Assembly: GCF_010727325.1 (NCBI RefSeq)
Contig: NZ_AP022565.1
Span: 1,426,001 to 1,490,000 of the forward strand
DNA from: Mycolicibacterium alvei
GTDB lineage: Bacteria; Actinomycetota; Actinomycetes; Mycobacteriales; Mycobacteriaceae
Reading direction: 5' to 3'
DNA: 64,000 bases
Of this stretch, positions 1 to 9,702 are shown piece by piece; the stretch's first letter is position 1, and the number at the start of each line of letters is the position of its first letter. The translations under genes and the position numbers were made by a program. Under the pieces are notes generated by a model, which made no database searches, was not told the DNA's origin, and saw only the letters and a program-made list of their open reading frames with translations.

Positions 1-1002
1 CACGATGGTGCCGGTCATCGCCGCCAGCGCATTCCAATTGACTAACGATTCGGGGTGGTCGGGCGCAACATGGCCGCTGACCACCACGAACTCGTGGGTC
101 ATGCCGCGGTGCGTGACCGGAACCCCGGCCAGTGCGGGCACCGATATGGCACTGGTCACACCGGGGACGACGGTGACCGGGACACCGGCCTCGGTGCAGG
201 CCAGGACCTCTTCGTAGCCGCGGGCGAAGACGAACGGATCGCCGCCTTTGAGGCGGACGACGAACTTTCCGGCCCGGGCGCGGTCCACCAGGATCTGGTT
301 GATTGCGTCCTGAGCCATCGCCCGCCCGTACGGGATCTTGGCCGCGTCGATCACCTCGACGTGAGGCCCGAGTTCGGCCAGCAACTCCTGGGGGGCCAGC
401 CGGTCGGCGACCACCACGTCGGCGCGGGCCAGCAGGCGTCGTCCGCGCACGGTGATCAGCTCGGGGTCTCCCGGACCGCCGCCGACGAGGGCCACTCCTC
501 TAGGCGCCTCCCCCGGCTCCGCGCCGGAGTCGGCGGCGAGCAGGCCGCGCTGGAGCGCTTCGTGGATCGCGGTGCGGATGGCCGCCGAGCGGCGGTGCTC
601 ACCGCCGGCGAGGACGCCTACTGACAGGCCGTCGGAGTCGAATGTCGCCGGGGTCACCGCCGACCCTTCGCGCGCCACGTCGGCGCGAACGCAGAAGATG
701 CGCCGCTCGTCGGCTTCGGCGGCGATGGCTGCATTGACCTCGGAGTCGTCGGTGGCGGCGAGCACGTACCAGGCACCGTCGAGATCCCCGGTGCGGAAGT
801 CGCGCAGCTGCAGCGTGATGCCAGGCTCGTCGTGGGACAGCGCCTCCACAGCGGGGCTGGCGGCCCGGGCGATGACGTGTACGTCGGCGCCGTGGGCGAT
901 CAGCAGCGGCAGCCGACGTTGCGCGACGGTTCCGCCGCCGACAACGACGACCTTCTTGCCCGACAGACGCAAGCCGACGAGGTAGGCATTCCCTGAAATC
1001 AC
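1..1002 (-). CDS. cysG: Siroheme synthase / uroporphyrinogen-III C-methyltransferase (CysG-like), 3' end outside window
   Basis: The frame is open from a GTG at 1002 to the left edge, giving 334 codons; the C-terminus is missing. The N-terminal part (about residues 1-155) is a precorrin-2 dehydrogenase/ferrochelatase-type Rossmann domain with VVVVGGGTVAQRR. From about residue 180 a SUMT methyltransferase domain follows, with VGGGPGDPELIT, DRLAP, VRLKGGDPFVFARG and VPGVTSA. Such fusions make precorrin-2 by SAM-dependent methylation and convert it to sirohydrochlorin/siroheme, feeding sulfite/nitrite reductases and B12. M. tuberculosis CysG (Rv2847c, about 405 aa) begins almost identically, which supports the start. 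The overlapping ATG at 1004 runs straight into TGA, so GTG is preferred. A GAGGAGG lies just upstream, with rather short spacing. Confidence 0.93.
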   Translation of the reverse strand, partial: MISGNAYLVGLRLSGKKVVVVGGGTVAQRRLPLLIAHGADVHVIARAASPAVEALSHDEPGITLQLRDFRTGDLDGAWYVLAATDDSEVNAAIAAEADERRIFCVRADVAREGSAVTPATFDSDGLSVGVLAGGEHRRSAAIRTAIHEALQRGLLAADSGAEPGEAPRGVALVGGGPGDPELITVRGRRLLARADVVVADRLAPQELLAELGPHVEVIDAAKIPYGRAMAQDAINQILVDRARAGKFVVRLKGGDPFVFARGYEEVLACTEAGVPVTVVPGVTSAISVPALAGVPVTHRGMTHEFVVVSGHVAPDHPESLVNWNALAAMTGTIV

Positions 1003-1034
1003 ATTCCTCCTCGCGTCCGGATCACCCGCCGAGC

Positions 1035-2408
1035 TTAGTGGTTGCTACCACCGGTCCGTTGTGTCGGCACCGCCGACATGACGAAGCGGGTGATGGCCCG
1101 CGGGTGCGCGGCGGGGTGGGTGTGCAGATACCCGGCGTGCACTCCGCCCCGCACGGCGCCGTCGCGCCGGGCCACCCCCCCGGGGCCGGAAAATACCCAG
1201 GCGGCAGGCAGCTCTTCGGCGAATTCCACTGCGGTTCGGTGGAATTCGTGTCCGGTGACCCGATCGCCTGCGGCGTGCATGCTGGAGTCGACGACCGCGA
1301 CCGCGTCGCGGTACCCCAGCGTGAGGCGTTCGGTGAACCGGGCCGAACCAGCCAGCACACCGCACATCGGCACGCCGTCGAGATCGTCGACCAGGTACGT
1401 CAGGCCCGCACACTCGGCATGCACCGGGGCGCCGCGGGCGGCCAGCTCCCTGATCTGCTGGCGGACAGGATCGTTGGCCGACAGTTCGGCGGAGAACTGT
1501 TCGGGAAATCCCCCGGGCAGTACCAGCGCGTCCGCACCGGCGGGCAGCGGCTCGGACAGCGGGTCGAACTCGGCGACCTGCGCCCCGGCGCCGCGCAGCA
1601 ACTCGGCGTGCTCGGCGTAGCTGAAGCTGAATGCCTTACCGGCGGCCAGGGCCACCGTGACGTTGCTCACCGACTCGGCGACCGGGCACCACGGTTCGGC
1701 GGTGACGTGCGCGGTTGCTGCGGATACCAGCGCCCCGAGATCCACGTGGCGGGCTACCAGCGCGGTCATCGCGGCCACCGCGTCACGGGCCTGGCGGCCG
1801 TGCTCGACCGCGGTGATGAGACCGAGATGTCTGGACGGGACCGATAATTCGTCGGCCCGCGGAATCGCACCGAGCACCGCCACCCCGGCGTGCTCGCACG
1901 CCTGGCGCAACACCGCCTCGTGCCGGTCGGAGCCCACCCGGTTGAGGATCACCCCGGCGATCCGCACCGCCGGGTCGAAGGTGACGAAGCCGTGGATCAG
2001 GGCGGCGATGCTGTGGCTCTGGCCGCGCGCGTCGACCACCAGCACCACCGGGGCCCCCAGCAGCCCGGCGACCTGGGCCGCCGAACCTCGCGGGATACCG
2101 GTCATCTGCCCTTCGATGCGGCCGTCGAACAGGCCCATGACACCCTCGACCACCGCAATGTCGGCACCGGCGCAGCCGTGCCGGTACAGCGGCCCGATCA
2201 GATCCTCGCCGACCAGCACCGGGTCGAGGTTGCGGCCCGGGCGGCCGGCGGCCAACGCGTGGTAGCCGGGGTCGATGAAGTCCGGGCCCACCTTGAACGG
2301 CGCGGGAGTGTGACCGGCCTGACGTAGCGCACCGACCAATCCCGTTGCCACCGTGGTCTTCCCGCTGCCCGATGCCGGTGCCGCGATCACCACCGCCGGG
2401 GTGGTCAC
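1035..2408 (-). CDS. cobB: Cobyrinic acid a,c-diamide synthase CobB
   Basis: A 457-residue protein, the length of Rv2848c. The GTG at 2408 places the P-loop (APASGSGKTTVATGL) at the N-terminus as in the family; an upstream in-frame extension to 2528 looks non-coding. It belongs to the CobB/CbiA family, which amidates the a and c side chains of (hydrogeno)byrinic acid using ATP and glutamine. The C-terminal glutaminase half holds LVLPGGFPEQF and the nucleophile-Cys segment APVHAECAGLTYL near residue 345. It lies between cobO and cysG on the same strand, in a cobalamin gene group. Confidence in function is high; whether the substrate is the hydrogenobyrinate or cobyrinate form is not shown by the sequence. 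Confidence 0.95.
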   Translation of the reverse strand: MTTPAVVIAAPASGSGKTTVATGLVGALRQAGHTPAPFKVGPDFIDPGYHALAAGRPGRNLDPVLVGEDLIGPLYRHGCAGADIAVVEGVMGLFDGRIEGQMTGIPRGSAAQVAGLLGAPVVLVVDARGQSHSIAALIHGFVTFDPAVRIAGVILNRVGSDRHEAVLRQACEHAGVAVLGAIPRADELSVPSRHLGLITAVEHGRQARDAVAAMTALVARHVDLGALVSAATAHVTAEPWCPVAESVSNVTVALAAGKAFSFSYAEHAELLRGAGAQVAEFDPLSEPLPAGADALVLPGGFPEQFSAELSANDPVRQQIRELAARGAPVHAECAGLTYLVDDLDGVPMCGVLAGSARFTERLTLGYRDAVAVVDSSMHAAGDRVTGHEFHRTAVEFAEELPAAWVFSGPGGVARRDGAVRGGVHAGYLHTHPAAHPRAITRFVMSAVPTQRTGGSNH

Positions 2409-2490
2409 GCGTCCCCCAGCACCGCGAGCGTGCGTGTCTGCTGCCCGGCACGCCGTAAAACTGCAGCAGTTTGCGCACGCTCGGTGGTGT

Positions 2491-3105
2491 CTACCACTCG
2501 ATGCCCTTCTGGCCCTTGCGGCCGGCATCCATCGGATGCTTGATCTTGGTCATCTCGGTCACCAGGTCCGCGGCGTCGATCAGGGCCTGCGGGGCATCAC
2601 GCCCGGTGATGACCACGTGCTGGGTTCCCGGACGGCCGGTCAGCACCTCGATCACCTCGTCGACGTCAACCCAGCCCCACTTGAGCGGATAGGTGAACTC
2701 GTCGAGCACGTAGAAGTCGTGACGTTCGTCGGCCAACCGACGTTTGATCTCGGCCCAGCCGTCGGCAGCGGCCGCCGCATGGTCGATGTCGTCGCCGTGC
2801 TTGCGGGTCCAGGACCAGCCCGAGCCCATCTTGTGCCACTCAACCGGGCCGCCGGCCCCGTGCTCGTCGTGCAGCCGACCGAGCTGGCCGAACACGGCCT
2901 CCTCGCCGACCTTCCACTTCGCACTCTTGACGAACTGGAACACCGCCACCGAAAAGCCCTGGTTCCAGGCCCGCAGCGCCATCCCGAAAGCCGCGGTGGA
3001 CTTGCCCTTCCCCGGCCCGGTGTGCACCGCGAGCAGCGGTGCGTTTCGTCGCGCCTTGGTCGTGAGGCCGTCGTCGGGAACGGTCAGCGGCTGTCCCTGT
3101 GGCAT
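2491..3105 (-). CDS. cobO: Cob(I)yrinic acid a,c-diamide adenosyltransferase CobO
   Basis: 204 residues, near the family length. The P-loop is HTGPGKGKSTAAFGMALR (residues 28-45). Further family marks are VAVFQFVKS, the YVLDEFTYPL Walker B-like strand and the VVITGRDAP segment. CobO/BtuR enzymes transfer the 5'-deoxyadenosyl group of ATP to cob(I)alamin or cobyrinate intermediates. The gene sits 82 bp upstream of cobB and 34 bp downstream of the chelatase gene on the same strand, so it is probably part of one cobalamin operon. The order matches Rv2848c-Rv2850c of M. tuberculosis. Confidence 0.95.
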   Translation of the reverse strand: MPQGQPLTVPDDGLTTKARRNAPLLAVHTGPGKGKSTAAFGMALRAWNQGFSVAVFQFVKSAKWKVGEEAVFGQLGRLHDEHGAGGPVEWHKMGSGWSWTRKHGDDIDHAAAAADGWAEIKRRLADERHDFYVLDEFTYPLKWGWVDVDEVIEVLTGRPGTQHVVITGRDAPQALIDAADLVTEMTKIKHPMDAGRKGQKGIEW

Positions 3106-3139
3106 GGGCGATCCTTCCTGCGCAGAGTCTCGGGCCGGG

Positions 3140-5014
3140 CTAGGCGGCGGTCTGGTGCTGCACGAGCCGGGTCAGTTCGGCTGCGCGTAGCTGCTCGAGC
3201 CGGACTGCTGGTGAACCCAGCTGTTCGGCCAGTTGTCCGGCCAATCCCAGTCGCACAAACGATGTTTCACAATCGACCACCACGGCGGCGGCACCCTCGG
3301 CCACCAACGCGGCCGCCGCCTGTCTGGTCCGGCCCAGCGGATCGGGGCCCCCGGTGGCGCGGCCGTCGGTGAGCACCACCACCAGGCTGCGCCGGGCGCG
3401 GTCGCGGGCCTTCTCCCGGATCACCAGATCGCGGGCGGCCAGCAGGCCCTGGGCCAGCGGGGTCTTGCCCCCGGTGTCGAACCGGGCCAGCCGGCGGCTC
3501 GCGATGTGTACCGAGGTGGTGGGCGGGAGCAGCACCCGCGCGTCCTGTTGGCGGAACGTGATCACCGCGACCTTGTCCCGACGTTGATAGGCGTCGCGCA
3601 GCAGTGACAGTGCCGCGCCGGTGACCGCCGACATGCGGTCGCGGGCGGCCATCGATCCGGAGGCGTCGACGACGAAGATCACCAGATTGCCTTCGCGGCC
3701 TTCGCGTACCGCACGCCGGATGTCTTCGGGACGGGGGCGCGGCAGACCCGCACCCGGTTGACGGCCTGCGGTGGCGAGCAGTGTGGCGAACATGTGCAGC
3801 CCATGCCCGACGCCGGGTTCGGCGGTGGCCGCGATCGGGGTACCGGTCCGGTTGCGCGCGCGCGAACGGCGGCCTGGCGCACCCTCGCCGACCCCGGGAA
3901 CCACGAGTGCCTTGGTCCGGAACACCGCCGACGGCGGGGCGCTGGGTCGGGTCGACGGTTGCTTCGAATTACCCTGCGGCGCGGTACCTTCCGAGCCGGC
4001 ATCGGCGCCGCCACCCGGCGGGTCGAAGTCGGGGTCGAAGTCCGGCCCTGGCGGCTCGCTGTCCTGTCGGGCCTGCGCGGCCGACTCCCCCGCCTGTTGC
4101 ATCGCCTCTTCGAGGCGTTCGGGGTCCAGGCCCGGATCATCGAACGGATCACGACGACGACGGTGCGGCAAGGCCAGTTCGGCGGCCACCCGGATGTCAT
4201 CTTCGGCGACCGTGGTGGCGCCGCGCCAGGCGGCATGGGCGACGGCGGTGCGCGCCACCACCAGATCGGCGCGCATTCCGTCGACGTCGAACGCCGCGCA
4301 CAGCGCCGCGATACGCCGTAATTCGATGTCGGGCAGGACCACCGAGCCGATCGCGGCCCGGGCTGCGGTGATCCGGTCGGCCAGTTCGGCGTCGGCGGCC
4401 GCATAGCGATCGACGAAAGCCCGCGCGTCGGCCTCGAACGCCATCCGGGCGCGGATCACCTCGACGCGGACATCGACGTCGCGTGAGGCGGCGACGTCCA
4501 CGGTCAGCCCGAATCGGTCCAGCAGCTGGGGCCGCAGCTCGCCCTCCTCGGGGTTCATGGTGCCGATCAGAACGAACCGGGACTCGTGTGAGTGCGAAAT
4601 CCCTTCCCGCTCAATATGAACCCGACCCATGGCAGCTGCGTCGAGCAGCACGTCGACCAGGTGGTCGTGCAGCAGGTTGACCTCGTCGACGTAGAGGACG
4701 CCGCCGTGAGCGCGGGCCAGCAGACCCGGCGAGAAAGCGTGTTCGCCGTCACGGAGCACCTTCTGCAGGTCCAGCGATCCGACCACCCGGTCCTCGGTCG
4801 CGCCGATCGGCAGTTCCACCAGTCGGGCCTCGTCGTCGACCGCGGACAGCACTGTGGCCAGTCCGCGGACCGCAGTGGATTTCGCGGTCCCCTTCTCACC
4901 GCGGATCAGCACACCGCCGATCTCGGGGTGAACCGCGCACAGCAGCAGCGCCAGGCGCAACCGGTCCTGCCCCACCAGTGCGCTGAAGGGATAGGTGTGG
5001 GTCTCCGCCGTCAT
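3140..5014 (-). CDS. Magnesium/cobalt chelatase-like fusion (ChlI AAA+ plus ChlD VWA domains)
   Basis: 624 residues, similar to Rv2850c. The N-terminal AAA+ domain has Walker [15 protein letters not shown] (about residues 37-50) and a Walker B-like [12 protein letters not shown] proline/acid-rich linker (about 300-385) leads to a von Willebrand A domain with the MIDAS motif [11 protein letters not shown] near 450 and TDGRATGG later. This is the BchI/BchD architecture fused in one chain. Mycobacteria make no bacteriochlorophyll, so placement directly upstream of cobO and cobB suggests a motor subunit for cobalt insertion; that role is inferred. Its ATG overlaps the preceding gene's TGA by one base (TGATG), implying translational coupling. 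Confidence 0.88.
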   Translation of the reverse strand: MTAETHTYPFSALVGQDRLRLALLLCAVHPEIGGVLIRGEKGTAKSTAVRGLATVLSAVDDEARLVELPIGATEDRVVGSLDLQKVLRDGEHAFSPGLLARAHGGVLYVDEVNLLHDHLVDVLLDAAAMGRVHIEREGISHSHESRFVLIGTMNPEEGELRPQLLDRFGLTVDVAASRDVDVRVEVIRARMAFEADARAFVDRYAAADAELADRITAARAAIGSVVLPDIELRRIAALCAAFDVDGMRADLVVARTAVAHAAWRGATTVAEDDIRVAAELALPHRRRRDPFDDPGLDPERLEEAMQQAGESAAQARQDSEPPGPDFDPDFDPPGGGADAGSEGTAPQGNSKQPSTRPSAPPSAVFRTKALVVPGVGEGAPGRRSRARNRTGTPIAATAEPGVGHGLHMFATLLATAGRQPGAGLPRPRPEDIRRAVREGREGNLVIFVVDASGSMAARDRMSAVTGAALSLLRDAYQRRDKVAVITFRQQDARVLLPPTTSVHIASRRLARFDTGGKTPLAQGLLAARDLVIREKARDRARRSLVVVLTDGRATGGPDPLGRTRQAAAALVAEGAAAVVVDCETSFVRLGLAGQLAEQLGSPAVRLEQLRAAELTRLVQHQTAA

Positions 5015-5487
5015 CAGGAGGACTCGCTCTCGCCGCGGGGCCCGGGACGTGCCATCGGCACGTGCGGAATCCCATCATCAAGGAATTCGTCGCCGTCGCG
5101 GACGAATCCGTGCTTGCCGTACATGTCGACCAGGTAGGTCTGGGCGTCGATGCGGCACGGGTAATCGCCGACCTCGGCCAAGGCGGCCTGCATGAGCCGG
5201 GTGGTGTGCCCGCTGCTCCGAGCGCTGCGTTTGGTGCACACCCGGCCGATCCGGAAGGCCTTCTCGCCGCCGGCGTGCTCCTCCATCAACCGCAACGTCG
5301 AAATGACTTCACCGTCAGGGCTTTCCAACCAGAAATGGCGGGTCTCAGCAAGCAGATCCCGGCCGTCGAGCTCCGGATAAGGGGTCGCCTGCTCCACCAC
5401 GAACACCTCGACACGGAGCTTGAGCAGTTCATAAAGCGTGGGTACGTCGAGGTCTTTGGCCCAGCTGCGGCGTAGTGCGACCGTCAT
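5014..5487 (-). CDS. GNAT-family N-acetyltransferase, ElaA-like
   Basis: 157 residues, matching Rv2851c in size and position. The ElaA-type opening is visible ([17 protein letters not shown]), followed by the acetyl-CoA-binding region [25 protein letters not shown] (given in two parts: [15 protein letters not shown], then [10 protein letters not shown]) and a C-terminal [18 protein letters not shown]. The acceptor substrate is unknown for this family. It is transcribed with mqo upstream (13 bp gap) and shares a TGATG junction with the chelatase gene downstream. Confidence 0.85.
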   Translation of the reverse strand: MTVALRRSWAKDLDVPTLYELLKLRVEVFVVEQATPYPELDGRDLLAETRHFWLESPDGEVISTLRLMEEHAGGEKAFRIGRVCTKRSARSSGHTTRLMQAALAEVGDYPCRIDAQTYLVDMYGKHGFVRDGDEFLDDGIPHVPMARPGPRGESESS

Positions 5488-5500
5488 CCGCCCGCCTCGG

Positions 5501-7003
5501 TCACGCAGTCACAGGTGCGTCCAGTAGGAGCGCCTTGCTACCCCACGCCCACACTTCCTCGAACAGGCCGGGTTCATCGGACAGCTTGGCGCCGAGTGAG
5601 GGCACCATCTCCTTGAGCTTGGGCACCCAGCCCTGGTAACGATCGGCGAAGCAACGCTCCAGCACATCGAGCATGGCCGGCACCGCGGTCGACGCGCCGG
5701 GCGAGGCGCCGAGCAGACCGGCGATGCTGCCGTCGGCAGCCGCGAGCACGGTGGTGCCGAACTCCAGCACGCCGCCGGCCCCCTTGCGCCGGATCACCTG
5801 CACGCGCTGTCCGGCGATGTCGAGTTCCCAATCGGAATCGACTGCGCTGGGCGCGAATTCGCGCAGTGTTTCGACCCGTGCGGCCTCACTCAGCAGCAGC
5901 TGGCCGACCAGGTAGTTGACCAGACCCATCTCGGTGAGTCCGACCCCCACCATGGACATGATGTTGTTGGGCTTGACCGACAACGGCAGGTCGGTGAACT
6001 TGCCCTGCTTGAGGAACTTCGGCGTCCAGCCGGCGAACGGACCGAACAACAGCCACGACTTGCTGTTGATAACGCGGGTATCCAGGTGGGGTACCGACAT
6101 CGGCGGGGCACCCAGCGGCGGCAGCCCGTACACCTTGGCCTGGTGTCCAGCGGTCAGCGCCTGGTTGTTGGTCCGCAGGAACGCGCCGCCCACCGGGAAA
6201 CCGCCGAAGCCCTTGGCCTCCGGGATACCCGCCTTCTGCAGCAGCGGCAGCGCGCCACCACCGGCGCCCACGAACACGAACTTGGCATTGATCTTGCGCT
6301 TGAGGCCGGTGCGCCGGTTGGTCACCTTGACGGTCCAACTGCCGTCGGACTCCTTGTTCAGATTGCGCACCTCGTGGCCGAACAGGGTGTCCATTCCGCG
6401 CTGCGCGGTGAAGCCGATCAGCTGACGCGAGAGCGCACCGAAGTCGACGTCGGTGCCGTGCTGCGACCAGTTCAGCCCGACCGGATCGGAGAAATCACGC
6501 CCGGCGGCCATGAACGGCAACCGGCGGGCGAATTCGTCCTTGTCGTCGATGAACTCCATCGAGGCGAACAACGGATTGCCGACAAGGGCCTCGCGACGGC
6601 GCTTGAGGTAGTCGACGTTGCCGGCGCCGTGCACGAAACTGACGTGTGGGATCGGATTGAGGAAGCCGCGCACGTCGGGCAGCACGCCGTTCTCGGCCGC
6701 GTAGGCCCAGAATTGCCGCGATACCTGGAACTGCTCGTTGACGTTGATCGCCTTGGTGATATCGATCGAACCATCGGACAGCTCGGGCGTGTAGTTCAGC
6801 TCACACAGCGCCGAGTGCCCGGTGCCCGCGTTGTTCCAAGGATCGCTACTCTCGGCGGCAGCGCCGTCGAGCCGCTCGATCATGGTGATGGACCAGTCCG
6901 GCTCCAGCAAGCGGATCAGAGCGCCGAGGGTTGCGCTCATGATGCCGGCCCCAACCAGCACGACGTCGGTCTTCACGGTCGTACCCACGTTTGCCTCAGA
7001 CAC
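5501..7003 (-). CDS. mqo: Malate:quinone oxidoreductase
   Basis: FAD-dependent, membrane-associated oxidation of malate to oxaloacetate with quinone reduction (TCA cycle). The dinucleotide-binding motif [15 protein letters not shown] is followed by the family signature [18 protein letters not shown], the [15 protein letters not shown] strand, and the C-terminal [20 protein letters not shown] and [15 protein letters not shown]. Length is about 500 aa against 493 for Rv2852c. The start is uncertain. GTG at 7003 gives a short leader before the FAD motif; an ATG at 7060 would add 19 residues. Neither has a strong Shine-Dalgarno. The divergent hydrolase gene begins at 7279, leaving an intergenic promoter region of about 275 bp. 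Confidence 0.92.
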   Translation of the reverse strand: MSEANVGTTVKTDVVLVGAGIMSATLGALIRLLEPDWSITMIERLDGAAAESSDPWNNAGTGHSALCELNYTPELSDGSIDITKAINVNEQFQVSRQFWAYAAENGVLPDVRGFLNPIPHVSFVHGAGNVDYLKRRREALVGNPLFASMEFIDDKDEFARRLPFMAAGRDFSDPVGLNWSQHGTDVDFGALSRQLIGFTAQRGMDTLFGHEVRNLNKESDGSWTVKVTNRRTGLKRKINAKFVFVGAGGGALPLLQKAGIPEAKGFGGFPVGGAFLRTNNQALTAGHQAKVYGLPPLGAPPMSVPHLDTRVINSKSWLLFGPFAGWTPKFLKQGKFTDLPLSVKPNNIMSMVGVGLTEMGLVNYLVGQLLLSEAARVETLREFAPSAVDSDWELDIAGQRVQVIRRKGAGGVLEFGTTVLAAADGSIAGLLGASPGASTAVPAMLDVLERCFADRYQGWVPKLKEMVPSLGAKLSDEPGLFEEVWAWGSKALLLDAPVTA

Positions 7004-7266
7004 CCTGATCGATCGTCCTTCGTATTGAGCGCCCGACGCCGTCGACGGGCTTTCTGTCATGCCAAGGTTATCGCGCGACGAATCGCAGTTGGCCAGGCAT
7101 GGTAGTGCGATCCGTCACCCGTCCGGCCTCGTCAGCCCGACGATGACCGCCACCCGCCCCCGGATCGTGTGCGGGGCGCAGCAACTCCCCAGGTCGTCGG
7201 GCCGGCAACAGACACCCCCATGGCGTTTTCGGAGCCGGTTTCCGGTGCCGGTTTCCGGCTCGCGGC

Positions 7267-7281
7267 TAGGCTGGAACCGTG
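7267..7281 (+). promoter_or_regulatory. Probable leaderless promoter of the hydrolase gene
   Basis: TAGGCT at 7267-7272 fits the mycobacterial -10 pattern TANNNT. It lies six bases before the GTG start at 7279, and no Shine-Dalgarno is present. This spacing is what leaderless mycobacterial transcripts show, so transcription probably starts at the GTG itself. Confidence 0.5.
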
Positions 7282-8307
7282 ACGTCACGGGAGCCCGCCT
7301 GGGAGCCGGATGTATTGCCGGGGTTCTGGCAGCAGACCATCGATGCAGGACCCGATCCCGACGGCGAAGGCGATCTGGTCGCCACGCTGGTACGTCGTGG
7401 ACCCGGGGACGCGGCGGGGCGATCCGCCCACGCCGTGCTGGCCTTGCACGGTTACACCGACTACTTCTTCCACACCGAACTGGCCGAGCGATTCGCCGAC
7501 CGCGGGTTTGCCTTCTACGCGCTGGACCTGCCCAAGTGCGGACGCTCGCGCCATGAGGGCCAGACCGCACATTTCACCACCGACCTGGCGCGGTACGACC
7601 ACGAGCTGCAGCGGGCGCTGGAGGTGATCGCCGCCGACACCGGCGACGCCAAGGTGTGCCTGTACGGGCACTCGGCCGGCGGTTTGATCCTCACCTTGTT
7701 CGCCGACCGACTGCGACGCAGTGGCGGGCTGTCCACTCATCATGTCGGTGGGCTGATACTCAACAGTCCGTTCTTCGATCTGCACGGACCAGCGGTCCTG
7801 CGCACCGCGCCCACGTCGGCTGCTCTGGTCGCCCTGGCGCGGCTGCGGAAGCTGTCGGTGATCCGCAAACCCACCGATGGTGGTTACGGCACCACGCTGC
7901 ATCGCGACTACGGCGGTGAGTTCGACTACAACCTGGAGTGGAAACCGTTGGGCGGCTTCCCCGTCACGCTCGGCTGGATCAATGCGATCCGCCGCGGGCA
8001 AGCCCGCCTGCACCGCGGCCTCGACGTCGGCGTGCCGAATCTGATCCTGCGGTCCGACCGCAGTGTCACCGAATCCTCCGATCCGGCAGCCATGCAACGC
8101 GGTGACGCGGTGCTGGATGTCAGTCAGATCGCCCGATGGTCCGGTTGTGTGGGTAGCCGCACCACGGTCGCCCCGATCTCCGACGCCAAGCACGATGTCT
8201 TCCTGTCGATGGCCGACGTGCGGGAGGCGGCGTACCGCGAGTTGAACCAGTGGCTGGACTACTACCTCAGTCTGCAAACCCGGCCGAGCACCACATCTTC
8301 CGGATAG
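7279..8307 (+). CDS. Alpha/beta hydrolase, lysophospholipase/monoacylglycerol-lipase type
   Basis: 342 residues, corresponding to Rv2854 by position. The fold is indicated by HAVLALHGYTDYFFH (oxyanion region), the nucleophile elbow VCLYGHSAGGLILT (Ser about residue 131), and a late His in ISDAKHDVFLSM with a plausible Asp upstream. Hydrolase_4-type enzymes cleave lysophospholipids or monoacylglycerols; the substrate here is not known. No signal peptide is seen. Start GTG at 7279 is supported by the leaderless -10 element. mtr follows after 9 bp, so the two genes are probably cotranscribed. Confidence 0.85.
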   Translation: MTSREPAWEPDVLPGFWQQTIDAGPDPDGEGDLVATLVRRGPGDAAGRSAHAVLALHGYTDYFFHTELAERFADRGFAFYALDLPKCGRSRHEGQTAHFTTDLARYDHELQRALEVIAADTGDAKVCLYGHSAGGLILTLFADRLRRSGGLSTHHVGGLILNSPFFDLHGPAVLRTAPTSAALVALARLRKLSVIRKPTDGGYGTTLHRDYGGEFDYNLEWKPLGGFPVTLGWINAIRRGQARLHRGLDVGVPNLILRSDRSVTESSDPAAMQRGDAVLDVSQIARWSGCVGSRTTVAPISDAKHDVFLSMADVREAAYRELNQWLDYYLSLQTRPSTTSSG

Positions 8308-8316
8308 GGACAGCGC

Positions 8317-9702
8317 ATGGATCACTACGACCTGACCATCATCGGTACCGGTTCGGGCAACAGCATTCTCGACGATCGCTATGCCGGGATGAAGGTCGCG
8401 ATCTGTGAGCAGGGCACTTTCGGGGGCACCTGTCTCAACGTCGGCTGCATCCCCACCAAGATGTTCGTCTACGCCGCCGAGGTCGCTCACACCGTCACCG
8501 ACAGTGCGCGATTCGGGGTCGACGCACACATCGACAAGGTGCGCTGGTCCGACATCGTCTCCCGGGTGTTCGGTCGAATCGACCCGATCGCGGCCGGCGG
8601 CGAGGATTACCGTCGAAATGATCCACACATCACCGTGTACGCCGGCCACACCCGGTTCGGTCCCACGACTGCCGACGGCCGCTACACGCTGCGCACCGAG
8701 GCCGGTGAAGAATTCAGCAGCGATCAGGTGGTGATCGCTGCGGGCTCACGTTCGTACATCCCGCCGGCCATCCTGGACTGCGGCGTCATGTACTACACCA
8801 GCGACGACATCATGCGGATCCCCGAACTGCCCGAGCATCTGGTGATCGTGGGCGGTGGATTCGTCGCGGCCGAGTTCGCGCACGTGTTCTCGGCGCTGGG
8901 AGTGCGGGTCACCATCGTGGTGCGCGGCGCCGGCATGCTCACCCATTGCGATGAGACGATCTGCCACCGCTTCAGCGCGCTGGCCGCCCAGAAGTGGGAC
9001 CTGCGCACGCATGAGAACGTGATCGGCTCCCACCACGACGGCGAGAAGATCGTCCTGGAACTCGACGATCGCAAGACCCTCACCGCCGACATGCTGCTGG
9101 TGGCCACCGGGCGAGTTCCCAACGGGGATCTACTCGACGCCGAACTCGCCGGGGTCGAGGTGGACGAGGACGGCTTGGTGATCGTCGACGAGTACCAACG
9201 CACAACGGCGCGTGGCATTTTCGCACTCGGCGATGTGTCGTCGGACTATCAGCTCAAGCACGTGGCCAACCACGAGTCGCGGGTGGTCCAGGAGAACCTG
9301 CTGTGCGACTGGGACGACGTCGAGGCGATGGTGCCCAGCGATCACCGGTTCGTACCGTCGGCGGTGTTCACCGAACCACAGATCGCCGCGGTCGGACTGA
9401 CCGAGGCGCAGGCGCGGGACGACGGGTACGACGTCGTCACCAAGGTCCAGGCCTATGGCGACACCGCATACGGCTGGGCCATGGAGGACACCACCGGCGT
9501 CGCCAAGTTGATCGGTGATCGCGAGACCGGGAAGATCCTGGGCGCGCACATCATGGGCCATCAGGCCTCCTCGATCATCCAGCCGCTGATCCAGGCGATG
9601 AGTTTCGGTCAGACCGCAAAAGAGGTTGCCCGTGGCCAGTATTGGATTCACCCGGCATTGCCCGAAGTGATCGAAAATGCCTTGTTGGGCCTGCTCGACT
9701 AG
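8317..9702 (+). CDS. mtr: Mycothione reductase
   Basis: 461 residues (Rv2855 is 459). It is an NADPH-dependent flavoprotein disulfide reductase that keeps mycothiol reduced. Visible are the N-terminal FAD motif TIIGTGSGNSI, the redox-active pair in GGTCLNVGCIPTKM (Cys about 39 and 44), the NADPH-binding LVIVGGGFVAAEFAHV, the second FAD segment GIFALGDVSSDYQLKHVANHE, and the C-terminal HPALPEVIENALLGL with the catalytic His-Glu pair. It follows the hydrolase by 9 bp and ends convergently on nicT, the stop codons overlapping within CTAG at 9699-9702. Confidence 0.96.
   Translation: MDHYDLTIIGTGSGNSILDDRYAGMKVAICEQGTFGGTCLNVGCIPTKMFVYAAEVAHTVTDSARFGVDAHIDKVRWSDIVSRVFGRIDPIAAGGEDYRRNDPHITVYAGHTRFGPTTADGRYTLRTEAGEEFSSDQVVIAAGSRSYIPPAILDCGVMYYTSDDIMRIPELPEHLVIVGGGFVAAEFAHVFSALGVRVTIVVRGAGMLTHCDETICHRFSALAAQKWDLRTHENVIGSHHDGEKIVLELDDRKTLTADMLLVATGRVPNGDLLDAELAGVEVDEDGLVIVDEYQRTTARGIFALGDVSSDYQLKHVANHESRVVQENLLCDWDDVEAMVPSDHRFVPSAVFTEPQIAAVGLTEAQARDDGYDVVTKVQAYGDTAYGWAMEDTTGVAKLIGDRETGKILGAHIMGHQASSIIQPLIQAMSFGQTAKEVARGQYWIHPALPEVIENALLGLLD

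Noticed and set aside
1003..3139. Cobalamin riboswitch near the cob genes
   Set aside because: Gaps between cysG, cobB and cobO are at most 82 bp and show no B12-box-like sequence; too short for the aptamer.
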